Numbered from the stretch's first letter, positions 21,101 through 29,029 are shown. The stretch: 64,000 nucleotides of DNA from Cyclobacteriaceae bacterium (GCA_025808415.1 CP075525.1:2217501-2281500), one strand, 5' to 3'. Made by a program: numbers and translations. The notes: generated by a model from the letters alone, not told the origin.

Positions 21101-24100
21101 TCTCATTACTTTTACCCTGACAGCAACAGGAAACGGAAGTTGTACTTCCGTTCAGGATCAGATGAACTTAACCGTCACGCCTTCACCAGTTGTTGATGCG
21201 GGCAGTACAGAATCCATTTGCCAGGGTTCTATCTTTAGTTTTGCCAGCCAGAGCACTTTGGCTAGTGCTACACACTTCAGTTCAATATTATGGACAACCA
21301 CTGGTACAGGAACCTTGTTTAATGCCAACACACTTACACCGATATACCAGCCAACAACCGGTGAGACGGGCACGCTCACGTTTACGTTAACCGCGAATGC
21401 AGCCGGTACTTGCACTGCGGTAAATGATGTTATGCAACTGATCATTACGCCTTCTGCCATTATCAATGCCGGTACCGATGCCGAGACCTGTGAAGGTGTG
21501 GCATTTGATTTTGCTACACAGTTTATTCCTGCATTCGGAATCAACTACAGCTCGCTGTTGTGGACAAGTACCGGTACTGGTACCATCGCAGGAGCGAATA
21601 CTTTATCTCCAGTTTATACACCCGGTGTTGGTGAAACAGGTCTGGTAACCTTCACCTTAACGGCCTTTGGTAATGGCGTTTGCCCCAGCGTGCAGGATCA
21701 AATGGTATTGTCCATTACACCGGGTATAATCGTAGATGCCGGAAGCAATGAAGAAATTTGCCAAGGTGCAACCTTTAGCTTTGCCAGTCAAAGTGTAGGC
21801 GCCTCCGCATCCAATATTGCGAGTGTTTTCTGGTCCCATACAGGCTCAGGATCATTGTTCAATGCCAACACCCTCGCGCCAACCTACTTTGCATCACCTT
21901 CCGAAACCGGCCTTGTCACGTTTACGCTGACTGCTTTCAGTGCCGGAAGTTGCTCGAGCATTAACGATGCCATGCAATTAACGATTACGCCTGCACCGGT
22001 TTCCATAGCGGGTAGTAATGATGCCGTGTGCCAGGGAACACCCACGTTCGATTTTGCTTCACGTTCCATAACAGCATCGATTGCCAATGGAACCCTGGTA
22101 TGGTCGCATAATGGTACAGGTAGTTTGAATGATCCGACCGTGTTGAACCCTGTTTATACAGTTGGTGCCGGAGATGTCAACAACATTGTAACCTTCACGT
22201 TAACCGTAACCAGTCCTTCGGCAGTTTGTGCAGTAGCCGCTAGTACATTTCAATTGCGCGTAAATCCGCAAGCGCTTGTTTTTGTGCCAAGTACTACGGT
22301 AGATGTATGCGAGCCCACCTCGATACCGTTGACGGGAACAGTAGGGGGTAGCGCAAATGCAGGTAGTTGGTCGTTGATTACCGGTGATGGGACCCTTTCC
22401 ACAAGCAGCATTACAGGGCTTACTGTAGGTGCTTCTTACACAACTGCTTTAACCGATGTTGGAAATACAGTAACCTTCCGCTTAACAACCAATGATCCGG
22501 ATGGTGCAGGACCTTGTGTGCCGGCCTTTATTGATGTTGATTTTACGGTGGATGAATCGGCCAAGGTAAATGCCGGTGTGGATTTCGCCATATGTGAGTA
22601 CGATGATATTATACTCAATGGCTCGTTTAGCGGGTCAACAACATCCGTAACCTGGACAGGCGGAACAAACAATTTTGATATTGCCACAAATCCGATTACC
22701 GGATATTCGCTCTCTGCAGCCGAACGGGCAGCCACCAATTTATCGATTACGTTTACGTTAACCACCAACGACCCTCCGGGCGTTTGCCCGGCAGTATCCG
22801 ATCAGGTAGTTGTAGCGGTAAGGGATACGTTGAACTTTGTGACAATTGTGGGACTTGATCCGGTGTATGCTGAAAACAGCGATCCTGTGAATATTTCAGG
22901 TGTTCCGGGTGGTGGAGTTTTCTCCGGCCCAGGTATATCAGGAAATACATTTTTTCCTTCAATTGCCAATCTTATTCCGGCAATGAACATCATTACCTAC
23001 ACCTACCAAGACCCTGTTACGGGTTGTTTTAGCTCGCCAAACAAACAAGTGATTGTTAATCCAATAACTGACGTAAACTTCAGGGTTCAGAATGAACAGG
23101 TTGATCCCTTGGGATTGGCAAATGGATATATTTGTGCTAATCAAGGTGACCTTGTTTTAATTGAAGATCCACTGGTTGTAATACCAAATCTTACTCCTCC
23201 CGAAGAGGCACTTTTCACAAGTCCTGATCTACCGCCCGGAAGAATTTATTTTGATGGCAGTGGTGTTCCTGCAAATCAAAAATTTAAGTTAAGAACAGAT
23301 GGTCTTGCACCCGGTTTGTATACAATAGTCTATACATTCACCAATAGCTTTGGTGCGCCAAACCCTGTTGCAAGGATAATACGGGTTACGGCTGGACCAA
23401 AAGCCATTATTGATGTTACCAATTCTTGTATAACCTCTGACATCACATTTACTGAATCCTCCTTCATACCAGGAACAAACCCGTATGGAGCTACAATCTC
23501 TAATTACCTGTGGGAATTTGGCGATGGAAACGGCAGTACTCAACAAGAGCCAACCTATCAATACAATACCCCATTACAGTATGATGTTAAACTTCGCGTA
23601 ACCACAAATGAGGGTTGTTTCCGGGATACACTTAAAACAATACGTGTAGGCCCAGTGCCTTTAATGGCCTTTAACTGGTCTGAGTTCTGTAACGGTAACG
23701 ATACAAAATTTGTTGATAACTCAAATCCTGGCATAAGCACAATTGACTTTTATACTTGGGAATTCAATGATGGATTTACCGTAAGTGGCCCTGCTGGTTC
23801 ACCCATACCGGGCGGCACGAATGGGGGAAGAACAACAGGTACTTTTACAAACCCAAATCACAGGTACGATAATTTCGGACAGTATGATGTAAGGCTGACG
23901 GTTGAAACCAATGATGGTTGTACTAACGATTTGGTGCGAAGAGTTTTTATTCAATCATATGGAACCCCATCGCCAACAACAGGTTATTTTGAAGACTTTG
24001 AACTTTCTGCGGGAACCTGGGTTGCTACCAAAGCAAATAACGGAACCCAGGTGGCCGACCTGATCATAACAGAGAATAGTTGGGTTTGGACTACACCCTC

Positions 24101-25652
24101 AGGTTTAATCATTAATTCAGCTTCCGGTGGTTCAATTAATGCCTGGTGGACAGGGTTGAATCCAGGCTCATCCACTACAAATTCTACTTATTATAATACT
24201 GAAAAATCAGCTGTAATTGGACCTTGTTTGAATCTCTCGAACATCGAACGACCAATGGTTTCGGTAGACTATTGGGCAGATTTGGAGGATCAGCGTGATG
24301 GCGCAGTTTTACAATATTCCGTTGATGGAGGTGTAAATTGGTTCGCTGTGGGTGACATCAGTGGGGCGGGATTGAATTGGTACAACCGAGGTGCTTTGGT
24401 TGGAAATCCGGGCTTGCAAAATATAGGACAATTTGGGTGGACTGGAATACAAAATAACTGGAAGACAGCACGTTTTAATCTGGATATGATTGATCCTGCC
24501 GATCGAGATGAAGTTATTTTCAGGATTGCTTTCGGCAGTGATGAGAATAACGGTACGCCAACACGTCCGTACGAAGGTTTCGCTTTCGATAATATATTTA
24601 TCGGTGAAAAGCAACGAGAGGTACTGGTTGAATACTTTACCAATGCAGGCATAAACCCGGCCGCCAACAATTATTTGAATAACCTTTATTTCACCCAAAC
24701 GGATGTATCTCTACCGGGTCCTCCGTTTGCCAAAAAGAAGTCCGATTTCTTTAAAATCCAGTACCACATTGCCAATCCATTAAGCGATGTGCTCAACCAG
24801 AATAATCCGGTTGATCCTGCGTCTCGCAGTTTATTTTACGGTGTGTCGCAACCCCCGGCTGCCATTATGGACGGTATTTTGGGCAATTACTATGGTACTG
24901 TGTTTAATGGAGATCAGGCAAAAATTACAGCCCGCGAAGCCGACAAACGAGCCCTGGAAGATCCGTTATTCCGAATTTCGTTAACGCAAAATGCTATCCC
25001 TACCGATTCAATTAGTGCCTTGCTAAGTTTTGAATACATCGGCACGGGCACATTCAATTCACCGGTTACCTTCCAACTGGCCTTGGTCGACAGCATTGTG
25101 GGTACCGGCCCCAACGCCAACATTCATGTGCTCAGGAAATTATTGCTTGGTACGGAAGGGCTCACGGTGAGCACGGCATGGTCTACCGGAACCTCACAAA
25201 GTGTTCCTGTTAAATCCATCATTGATGTACCTGTTGCGAATGGCAATAATTTATGGTTGGTGGCTTTTGTTCAGGATCGCACGACTAAACGAATCCATCA
25301 GTCGTATGTGGTGAGGTCGTTGCCTAAGACAACCTCTACTGTTGTTGGCCTGGGTGATGATCCGGTTCTAGCCCAAATCCGTGATATCATCGTATTCCCT
25401 AACCCGGCTTCGAAGAATGTAAACTTCGCGCTGGAAAATGGATTTAACCAACTGGCCAAAGCGGAAGGATACACCTGGAGTATAGTTGATCAGCGCGGAA
25501 TCATTGTTCAGAGGGGTGAGCTTCAGGAAGACTTAACCTATCCGCAGGAAGTAGCTATTGATAGACTAGCCAATGGCATGTATATCATTATTTTCAATAA
25601 GAGCGATCGGATAGTGACGCAACGCAAGTTGGCGGTTATGAATAGCCACTAG
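12156..25652 (+). CDS. giant T9SS-secreted repeat protein (putative adhesin), 4498 residues
   Basis: Signal peptide at residues 1-23 (FVVGAFSAFSQA). Residues 24-260 form a non-repeated N-terminal region. Residues about 262-2558 hold about 27 PKD/Ig-like units of 85 residues (VCANQ-GVVYST, YSW-V-GGTI, TETITATGCS), each with a cysteine pair; the first ten are five identical 170-residue doublets. Residues about 2559-3372 hold nine units of a second family (VDAGSDVEICQG, WTTTGTGTL, VTFTLTA). Two canonical PKD domains follow (WEFGDGNGS near 3785, WEFNDG near 3866), then a jelly-roll-like segment from about 3943, an Omp28-like region from about 4153, and a type-A T9SS sorting domain from about 4410 (VFPNPASKNVNF to the C-terminus). 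It resembles SprB-type gliding or attachment adhesins; adhesion is inferred. Its stop overlaps that of the opposing kinase gene. Confidence 0.88.
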   Translation: MPQFYRVLFGILFVVGAFSAFSQANVTITPAITSGGVPICVGGDAVNLTSIVIAETDAGNALDDDAIGGPFGDWIDITLTLGIPADFQFVPGVGSVFSTPGVDDVVINSFTILANSISITFSAFNNTGTDKFDAIIISGLQVRAVSGPAQTLNITRTGGTANIQGLVNGTIVGTITSALPPAAALTSSDADNTICAGQTVTFTGLPAGQANYEFFLNGFTVQNGPSDTYVTSSLTNGQNIKVKVTSAVGCSAESAPIVTTVNPNPTPSVSGPNSVCANQAGVVYSTSNTVGHTYSWSVSGGTIVGPSTNNSVTVDWGVAGPGTVQVTETITATSCSTVTPLYNVTINANPSPSIAGPTTACANQGGLVYSTANVVGNTYSWSVVGGSITSGAGTNSITVTWGAAGAGTVQVTQTVTATGCATTTPLYNVTVNPNPTPSVSGPNSVCANQAGVVYSTSNTVGHTYSWSVSGGTIVGPSTNNSVTVDWGVAGPGTVQVTETITATSCSTVTPLYNVTINANPSPSIAGPTTACANQGGLVYSTANVVGNTYSWSVVGGSITSGAGTNSITVTWGAAGAGTVQVTQTVTATGCATTTPLYNVTVNPNPTPSVSGPNSVCANQAGVVYSTSNTVGHTYSWSVSGGTIVGPSTNNSVTVDWGVAGPGTVQVTETITATSCSTVTPLYNVTINANPSPSIAGPTTACANQGGLVYSTANVVGNTYSWSVVGGSITSGAGTNSITVTWGAAGAGTVQVTQTVTATGCATTTPLYNVTVNPNPTPSVSGPNSVCANQAGVVYSTSNTVGHTYSWSVSGGTIVGPSTNNSVTVDWGVAGPGTVQVTETITATSCSTVTPLYNVTINANPSPSIAGPTTACANQGGLVYSTANVVGNTYSWSVVGGSITSGAGTNSITVTWGAAGAGTVQVTQTVTATGCATTTPLYNVTVNPNPTPSVSGPNSVCANQAGVVYSTSNTVGHTYSWSVSGGTIVGPSTNNSVTVDWGVAGPGTVQVTETITATSCSTVTPLYNVTINANPSPSIAGPTTACANQGGLVYSTANVVGNTYSWSVVGGSITSGAGTNSITVTWGAAGAGTVQVTQTVTATGCATTTPLYNVTVNPNPTPSISGPNSVCANQTGVVYSTTDETSNTYLWTVTGGTIVGANNISTVVVDWGVAGAGTVRVTETNSITGCSTITPFYNVTKNPNPTPSITGSSPVCENQGGQVYSTPNVIGNTYAWSVVGGSISAGAGTNSITVTWGSAGSGSVQVTQTVTATGCSTVSPLFNVTINPGPAPVIGGPNSVCANQSGVVYSTPNIGGHTYSWIVTGGTIVGPSTNNSVTINWGIAGSGTLRVTETITATGCSTQTTDYPVTINPNPSPSISGPAAACANQAGLQYTTPSVSGNTYVWNVTGGTITAGAGTNTITVTWDAAGAGTVRVLQTVTATGCSTLSPAYDVTINPNPAPTISGPAAVCANQAGVVYSTPLVAGRTYSWVVTGGAIIGPAINNSVTVDWGAAGAGTVRVTETITATGCSTLSPVYNVTINPNPTPVISGPNVVCANQNGVAYSTPSTVGHTYAWTITGGTIASGAGTANITVNWGAAGTGTLRVTETITASGCSTLTPIFNVTKNPLPTGTVTGSTSVCQGASATYSTANIPDISYSWVVTGGGTILSGDGTPDIVVTWATTGAKQVRVIRTNTITGCSSTTPNLNVTVNPNPTPVISGVNSVCANQLNVTYSTPSAGGRTYSWNVTGGTIASGAGTATIQVNWGGSGVGLVELTETINATSCTTIATPLNVVINPNPTPVISGASSVCENTLGIVYSTPNVVGHTYSWSVTGGSIASGATSNAVTVNWGAAGVGTVTLTETITATGCSITTPAYPVTIDPKPTPVITGPNTVCANQSGVIYSTPANAGRSYSWTVTGGTIASGAGTASIQVNWGASGTGTVQLTETIDASSCSTIAAPLTVIINPVPTPVVSGTSTVCANQTGLVYSSPNTPGNIYIWSVLGGTIAGGAGTNSITVNWGSAGAGSVTLIEFIPTTGCVTTSAPLSVTINPNPTPFITGANTVCANTLGSVYSTPNVVGHTYSWVVTGGTINGSSTGNSIVVDWGATPGTGTVQLTETITASGCAVTTSLFNVTINTAPSPVISGLNAVCANQISEITIYSTPNTPGNFYNWSVLGGAIVGGIGTHEIYVQWGAPGIGEVAVTEFVTATGCAVSATPLTVTINPRPAPVISGNNFVCANDQDKVYSTPLIAGRSYAWVVTGGVIDGPSTGNSIVVDWGGAGTGTIELTETIIATGCSITTPVFTVNINPIPTPVIGGLTSVCANEAGVTYTTPNVPGNGYTWTVVGGSIVSGAGTSSITVNWGGAGVGSVTLTEFIPASSCSVTTPPYVVNINPIPTPVISGLNSVCANATNVVYSTPLVAGNTYSWSIAGGTIVGSSTDNTVTINWGSAGTGTLQLLETVGICSVTTPFYTVAINPNPTPVISGSNSVCSNQTGVVYTTPNVIGNSYLWEVVGGSIVSGSGTSTIQVTWAGSGVGSVTLTETITATGCAITTAPLLVTISPSASVNAGSDAEICQGSTFNFTSQVTPATASDFSSLLWTTTGTGTLSNQTTLTPTYVPGVGEFGLVTFTLTATATGACPTVDDQMILTITPTPVVDAGSDVEICQGSLFPFSSQTTGASAANFSSLAWSHTGTGTLFNSTTLTPTYLPGPAETGLVTFTLQANSTGSCGAVTDVMVLTITPSVTVSAGSNAETCAGVTFNFASQSTPATATNFQSLLWTTTGSGTLVNETTLTPSYTPAVSDLGSITFTLTAVGNGSCPTVQSQMQLAITPAPVVSAGSNQEICEGLTFNFNTQSSPATASNFSSITWTTNGTGTIFNGNTLTPTYVPSPGETGTLTFTLTATGNGSCVPVNSTMNLVITPRPLIHAGGDAEVCQTTSFNFGTRAVPASGSNFFSLTWTTTGTGTLFNANTLTPTYTPGVGEFGLITFTLTATGNGSCTSVQDQMNLTVTPSPVVDAGSTESICQGSIFSFASQSTLASATHFSSILWTTTGTGTLFNANTLTPIYQPTTGETGTLTFTLTANAAGTCTAVNDVMQLIITPSAIINAGTDAETCEGVAFDFATQFIPAFGINYSSLLWTSTGTGTIAGANTLSPVYTPGVGETGLVTFTLTAFGNGVCPSVQDQMVLSITPGIIVDAGSNEEICQGATFSFASQSVGASASNIASVFWSHTGSGSLFNANTLAPTYFASPSETGLVTFTLTAFSAGSCSSINDAMQLTITPAPVSIAGSNDAVCQGTPTFDFASRSITASIANGTLVWSHNGTGSLNDPTVLNPVYTVGAGDVNNIVTFTLTVTSPSAVCAVAASTFQLRVNPQALVFVPSTTVDVCEPTSIPLTGTVGGSANAGSWSLITGDGTLSTSSITGLTVGASYTTALTDVGNTVTFRLTTNDPDGAGPCVPAFIDVDFTVDESAKVNAGVDFAICEYDDIILNGSFSGSTTSVTWTGGTNNFDIATNPITGYSLSAAERAATNLSITFTLTTNDPPGVCPAVSDQVVVAVRDTLNFVTIVGLDPVYAENSDPVNISGVPGGGVFSGPGISGNTFFPSIANLIPAMNIITYTYQDPVTGCFSSPNKQVIVNPITDVNFRVQNEQVDPLGLANGYICANQGDLVLIEDPLVVIPNLTPPEEALFTSPDLPPGRIYFDGSGVPANQKFKLRTDGLAPGLYTIVYTFTNSFGAPNPVARIIRVTAGPKAIIDVTNSCITSDITFTESSFIPGTNPYGATISNYLWEFGDGNGSTQQEPTYQYNTPLQYDVKLRVTTNEGCFRDTLKTIRVGPVPLMAFNWSEFCNGNDTKFVDNSNPGISTIDFYTWEFNDGFTVSGPAGSPIPGGTNGGRTTGTFTNPNHRYDNFGQYDVRLTVETNDGCTNDLVRRVFIQSYGTPSPTTGYFEDFELSAGTWVATKANNGTQVADLIITENSWVWTTPSGLIINSASGGSINAWWTGLNPGSSTTNSTYYNTEKSAVIGPCLNLSNIERPMVSVDYWADLEDQRDGAVLQYSVDGGVNWFAVGDISGAGLNWYNRGALVGNPGLQNIGQFGWTGIQNNWKTARFNLDMIDPADRDEVIFRIAFGSDENNGTPTRPYEGFAFDNIFIGEKQREVLVEYFTNAGINPAANNYLNNLYFTQTDVSLPGPPFAKKKSDFFKIQYHIANPLSDVLNQNNPVDPASRSLFYGVSQPPAAIMDGILGNYYGTVFNGDQAKITAREADKRALEDPLFRISLTQNAIPTDSISALLSFEYIGTGTFNSPVTFQLALVDSIVGTGPNANIHVLRKLLLGTEGLTVSTAWSTGTSQSVPVKSIIDVPVANGNNLWLVAFVQDRTTKRIHQSYVVRSLPKTTSTVVGLGDDPVLAQIRDIIVFPNPASKNVNFALENGFNQLAKAEGYTWSIVDQRGIIVQRGELQEDLTYPQEVAIDRLANGMYIIIFNKSDRIVTQRKLAVMNSH
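12939..15488 (+). repeat. five identical 510-bp tandem repeats inside the giant gene
   Basis: Copies at 12939-13448, 13449-13958, 13959-14468, 14469-14978 and 14979-15488 read identically base for base where I compared them. Each encodes 170 residues, that is two 85-residue PKD-like units. The repeat length is a multiple of three, so copy-number change keeps the frame. A sixth copy begins at 15489 but carries four changes in its first 74 bases and then diverges sharply. Codons in the array look richer in G and C than in the downstream diverged units. Confidence 0.95.
15489..19830 (+). repeat. diverged array of about 17 PKD-like units (85 residues each)
   Basis: The same protein motif continues (NPNPTP, VCANQ, YSTP, W-V-GG, WG-AG-GTV, TETITATGCS) but DNA identity between units is much lower than in the preceding array. 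Unit length varies slightly (for example an inserted EI-T near 18610). These units look old compared with the perfect array. Confidence 0.85.
19831..22270 (+). repeat. nine-unit second repeat family in the giant gene
   Basis: Nine units of about 90 residues share AGS(D/N)-E-CQG, FNF-SQ, SSL-WTTTGTGTL-N, LTPTY-PG-GE-G and VTFTLTA-GNGSC. Each has two cysteines. The switch from the first family is sharp, at about residue 2559 of the protein. Confidence 0.85.
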
Positions 25653-27568
25653 GCTTTAAAGTGTGCTTTAAGCTCGTTTACCGTTTGGCGAAGTGCCTTG
25701 GTGAATTTTCTTAGCGAATCAATATTTTCTTCCGATGGTTCTGGTTCTGTCTTAAACGCTTCCTCCAGTATTACTGCCGTATCTTTCAGGGCATGTATAC
25801 CCAACAAAGTTAATGAAGGCTTTATCTGGTGAACCAACCGCGAAGTCTTCAACCAATCGGCTTGCTGAAAGGTTTCCTCTATTTGATCAAGCGAACCAGG
25901 AATAGTTTGTATAAACGTTTGCACCATCTCGTCAATAAACGCTTTATTATTATTCGACACCTTTTTCAGGTAACTTAAATCATACAGCTTCTTTTCATTT
26001 TGTACGCTGGCTACAGGTACAATTTCATGGTTCAGCTTAAGTTCTTCAAAGAGTTTGTTGTATAAATCCTCGGGTGTAAAAGGTTTTGCCAAATAATGAT
26101 TCATACCGGCTTCGCGGCACCGGTCAATATCGTTTTTGGTAGCATTGGCGGTTAGGGCAACTATGGGAATGGAATTGATCGGGGGCGCCATCATGCGAAT
26201 GACTTTGGTGGCCTCATAGCCATCCATTACGGGCATTTGTATGTCCATCAAAACAACATCATATTCCTTACTCTTCAATTTCTCAATCGCTACCAACCCG
26301 TTTTCGGCTACATCAGTTTTACAATTCCAGCCCCGCAAAATGCTTTGGGCGTACAGGCGGTTAATATCATTATCTTCCACCAGCAGTACGTTTACGGGCT
26401 GCTGAAGGGTAGTGTGCTTTTGATGGTTACGCCTTGGGTGAGTAGAGGTGACCAGGCGTTTTGATTGTGAGGTAGCGTAGGGGATAACAATGGAAAAGAC
26501 AGAGCCTACATGTTGTTTACTTTTTACACTAATACATCCTTTTTGAAGTTCTACCAGTTGTTTGGCAATGGTAAGGCCGAGGCCTGTACCGCCATAACGC
26601 CTGGTTACACTTTCATCGGCCTGGCTAAAGCTTTCGAATATGGTTTTTAACTTTTCTTCCGGTATGCCCACACCTGTATCGGTAACGGAAATTTCAATCC
26701 AACACTTGCCTTTTTGTTCACGTTGCACCGATGCATTTACTAAAATGGATCCAGTGTGTGTGAATTTTACGGCATTACTGATGAGGTTGATCAATATTTG
26801 GTTAAGCCTTACCGGGTCACCTAAGAGTATGCGGTTTGCTTTCTCTTCAAGGGTGTAGTCCAATAATATCTTTTTCTCCTCGGCCTGGTATTTAAAAGTG
26901 CTGATCAGCGAGGGTAACAGATCGGCCAGGTTAAAAGCAATTTTTTCAAATTTCAGTTTACCCGATTCAATGGCGGCCAAATCAAGGATGTCATTGATAA
27001 TTACTTTCAGGTTCTCAGCCGAATGGAGAATGGCGTTCAGATAGGTTTGCCTTTCTTCTTGATTTTGTTCTTTGCTGAGCAAGCCTGCCATTCCGGCAAT
27101 TCCATTTATGGGCGTGCGTATTTCATGACTGATGTTTGCTAAAAATTGTTCCTTGGCTTTTTGTAAACGCACCATTTCTTCCGCGTCCCTTTTACGTTGC
27201 GTAATGTCGCGGCAATCGAGTATTAACCCATTTAATTTGTCCTTGTGCTTCAGGTTAATGGAGTTAAACTCAAGGAAGCGGTAGGTTTTATCTTTGCATA
27301 GAAACTGAAACTCAACTTTTTGGTTGTAGGCTTTTCTTCGGCTTTTATGGAACTCGCCCCTGAATTCATTTAGCTTTTCCGGAAGGATGAAATCGAAAAA
27401 GTTCTTGCCGACCAAACTCCTGGCCCTGTACCCGAGTGTTTCCCGTACGGATGCATTGTGGTACAAGATGGTACCATCGAAATCAACAATGAAAATAATA
27501 TCCGAACCGTCCTCAACGGCAGCCTGGTAAAATTTCCCCTTTTTGATGTAGTTGATCAGGTTCTTCAT
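25649..27568 (-). CDS. soluble hybrid histidine kinase: PAS, HisKA, HATPase, receiver, Hpt
   Basis: A 639-residue multistep phosphorelay kinase with no transmembrane helix. PAS domain at about 15-125; HisKA with phospho-acceptor H148 (NISHEIRTP); HATPase_c with N-box (NLISNAVKFT, about 261-270), DTGVGIP (297-303) and GGTGLGL (326-332); receiver domain with phospho-acceptor D442 (VLMDIQMPVMDG) and conserved KPF; Hpt domain near the C-terminus with H580 (RLVHQIKPS). The chain H148-D442-H580 is complete and could pass phosphate to the receiver of the regulator encoded directly upstream, whose stop is one base before this start. The stop codon overlaps that of the giant gene by four bases, leaving no room for separate terminators. 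Confidence 0.92.
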   Translation of the reverse strand: MKNLINYIKKGKFYQAAVEDGSDIIFIVDFDGTILYHNASVRETLGYRARSLVGKNFFDFILPEKLNEFRGEFHKSRRKAYNQKVEFQFLCKDKTYRFLEFNSINLKHKDKLNGLILDCRDITQRKRDAEEMVRLQKAKEQFLANISHEIRTPINGIAGMAGLLSKEQNQEERQTYLNAILHSAENLKVIINDILDLAAIESGKLKFEKIAFNLADLLPSLISTFKYQAEEKKILLDYTLEEKANRILLGDPVRLNQILINLISNAVKFTHTGSILVNASVQREQKGKCWIEISVTDTGVGIPEEKLKTIFESFSQADESVTRRYGGTGLGLTIAKQLVELQKGCISVKSKQHVGSVFSIVIPYATSQSKRLVTSTHPRRNHQKHTTLQQPVNVLLVEDNDINRLYAQSILRGWNCKTDVAENGLVAIEKLKSKEYDVVLMDIQMPVMDGYEATKVIRMMAPPINSIPIVALTANATKNDIDRCREAGMNHYLAKPFTPEDLYNKLFEELKLNHEIVPVASVQNEKKLYDLSYLKKVSNNNKAFIDEMVQTFIQTIPGSLDQIEETFQQADWLKTSRLVHQIKPSLTLLGIHALKDTAVILEEAFKTEPEPSEENIDSLRKFTKALRQTVNELKAHFKA

Positions 27569-27569
27569 G

Positions 27570-28931
27570 TCAGATGCCTGCCTCTTCCATCTCTTTAAGG
27601 TAACGGTAGAGGGATGATTTTCCGATGTCGAGTTTCTTGGCTACTTCCAGCACGTTATTATCGTAACGGTTAAGGTAGTGCCGAATGATGCGGTACATGT
27701 ACTCCTGCATACTCATTTCCTGGTTAAGCAAGTACTCGGGCCTTTTGGCATTGCCAAAGGTAAGGTTCCTGGGTTCAATGATGTTGTCCTCGCACATTAC
27801 CGCGGCCAGTTCAATAACCGATTTAAGTTCGCGGATGTTACCCGGAAAGGGATATTCCAGCAACTTGGCCTGGGCTTCCTGCGAAAGCAAAAATTTTGGC
27901 AATTGGTTGTCTTTTGAAAACTGGTCGAGAAAATATTTGGCAATGAGTATTACATCGTTGCCGCGTTCGCGCAGGGGAGGAAGGTTTATGGGCATGCCCA
28001 TAAGCCGGTAGTACAGGTCTTCGCGGAACTTGCCATTTTTCACTTCTTCGGCAAGGTCTTTATGGGTGGCCGTAATAATGCGCACATCCAGTTTAATCAC
28101 CTGGTTGCCGCCAATACGTATTACTTCCCGCTCTTGCAACACCCGCAGTATTTTAGCCTGCAGCGAAGGATCCATTTCGCCAATCTCATCCAAAAACAAC
28201 GTACCACCTTCTGCTTCTTCAAATTTTCCAATGCGCCTGGACACCGCACCGGTAAAGGAGCCTTTTTCATGGCCGAACAGCTCACTTTCCAGCAATTCAC
28301 GCGGGATGGCCGCAATATTCACCGCTATAAAGGGTTTATTTTTTCGTTTGCTGTTATAGTGTATAGCCTTGGCTACCAGCTCTTTACCAGTTCCTGTTTC
28401 ACCTGTTATAGAAACAGATATATTGGTGCCTACAGCTTTTTCGAGCAATTGAAACACACCTTTTAGCGCTATACTGTTTCCGATAATACTCTTTTCAAAC
28501 TCGTACTTTTCGGTGATTTCCTTCTTCAGGTGATCGATTTCTTTTATCAGTGAGGATTTGTTGCGGGCGTGGTTAATGGAGTTTAACAGCCTGTCTTTAG
28601 TATCCTGATCTTTGGTGATGTAATCGTATGCACCTGATTTCAATAGCTCCACGGCAGTACCGATCTTCTCCTGGGCAGAGACTATGACCACGTTTATGTT
28701 CGGATCATAATTGCGGATTTGCTCCAACACGTTTTCTCCGGTCATATCCGGTAAGGAATAGTCGAGCGTTATGATTGATGGATTTTTGTGCAGGTTACTG
28801 ATGCATTCTTTGCCTGTGGTATAGTATTCAACCTCAAAGTCGGGATTCAGGCCCAAAACATACTTCAGGAACTTGGTGTAGGCCACATCATCCTCTACTA
28901 CAAAGATTTTAACAGGATCTTTCTCGTACAT
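27570..28931 (-). CDS. sigma-54-dependent response regulator (NtrC/AtoC type)
   Basis: A 453-residue enhancer-binding protein. Receiver domain at 1-125 with acidic pocket E13-D14-D15 and phospho-acceptor D57; the switch lysine K107 is followed by D rather than P. AAA+ domain at about 145-375: Walker A GETGTGKE (177-184), sigma-54 contact loop GSFTGA (224-229, standard GAFTGA with A to S), Walker B LFLDEIGE. A Fis-type helix-turn-helix lies at about 415-453 (EVAKKLDIGKSSLYRYL). It remodels sigma-54 RNA polymerase at target promoters. It is first in a two-gene operon with the hybrid kinase, which suggests the two are partners. Targets are unknown; the opposing nSTAND/adhesin cluster is a candidate by position only. 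Confidence 0.93.
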   Translation of the reverse strand: MYEKDPVKIFVVEDDVAYTKFLKYVLGLNPDFEVEYYTTGKECISNLHKNPSIITLDYSLPDMTGENVLEQIRNYDPNINVVIVSAQEKIGTAVELLKSGAYDYITKDQDTKDRLLNSINHARNKSSLIKEIDHLKKEITEKYEFEKSIIGNSIALKGVFQLLEKAVGTNISVSITGETGTGKELVAKAIHYNSKRKNKPFIAVNIAAIPRELLESELFGHEKGSFTGAVSRRIGKFEEAEGGTLFLDEIGEMDPSLQAKILRVLQEREVIRIGGNQVIKLDVRIITATHKDLAEEVKNGKFREDLYYRLMGMPINLPPLRERGNDVILIAKYFLDQFSKDNQLPKFLLSQEAQAKLLEYPFPGNIRELKSVIELAAVMCEDNIIEPRNLTFGNAKRPEYLLNQEMSMQEYMYRIIRHYLNRYDNNVLEVAKKLDIGKSSLYRYLKEMEEAGI

Positions 28932-29029
28932 GTGTGTGTTGAATGGAGTAAGTTACAATAGTTTTTTTAACCCCTAAAAGTATAAAAACAGGCTTTTATT
29001 AGGCATTTTTGCATGGTCTTTTTTGGATT

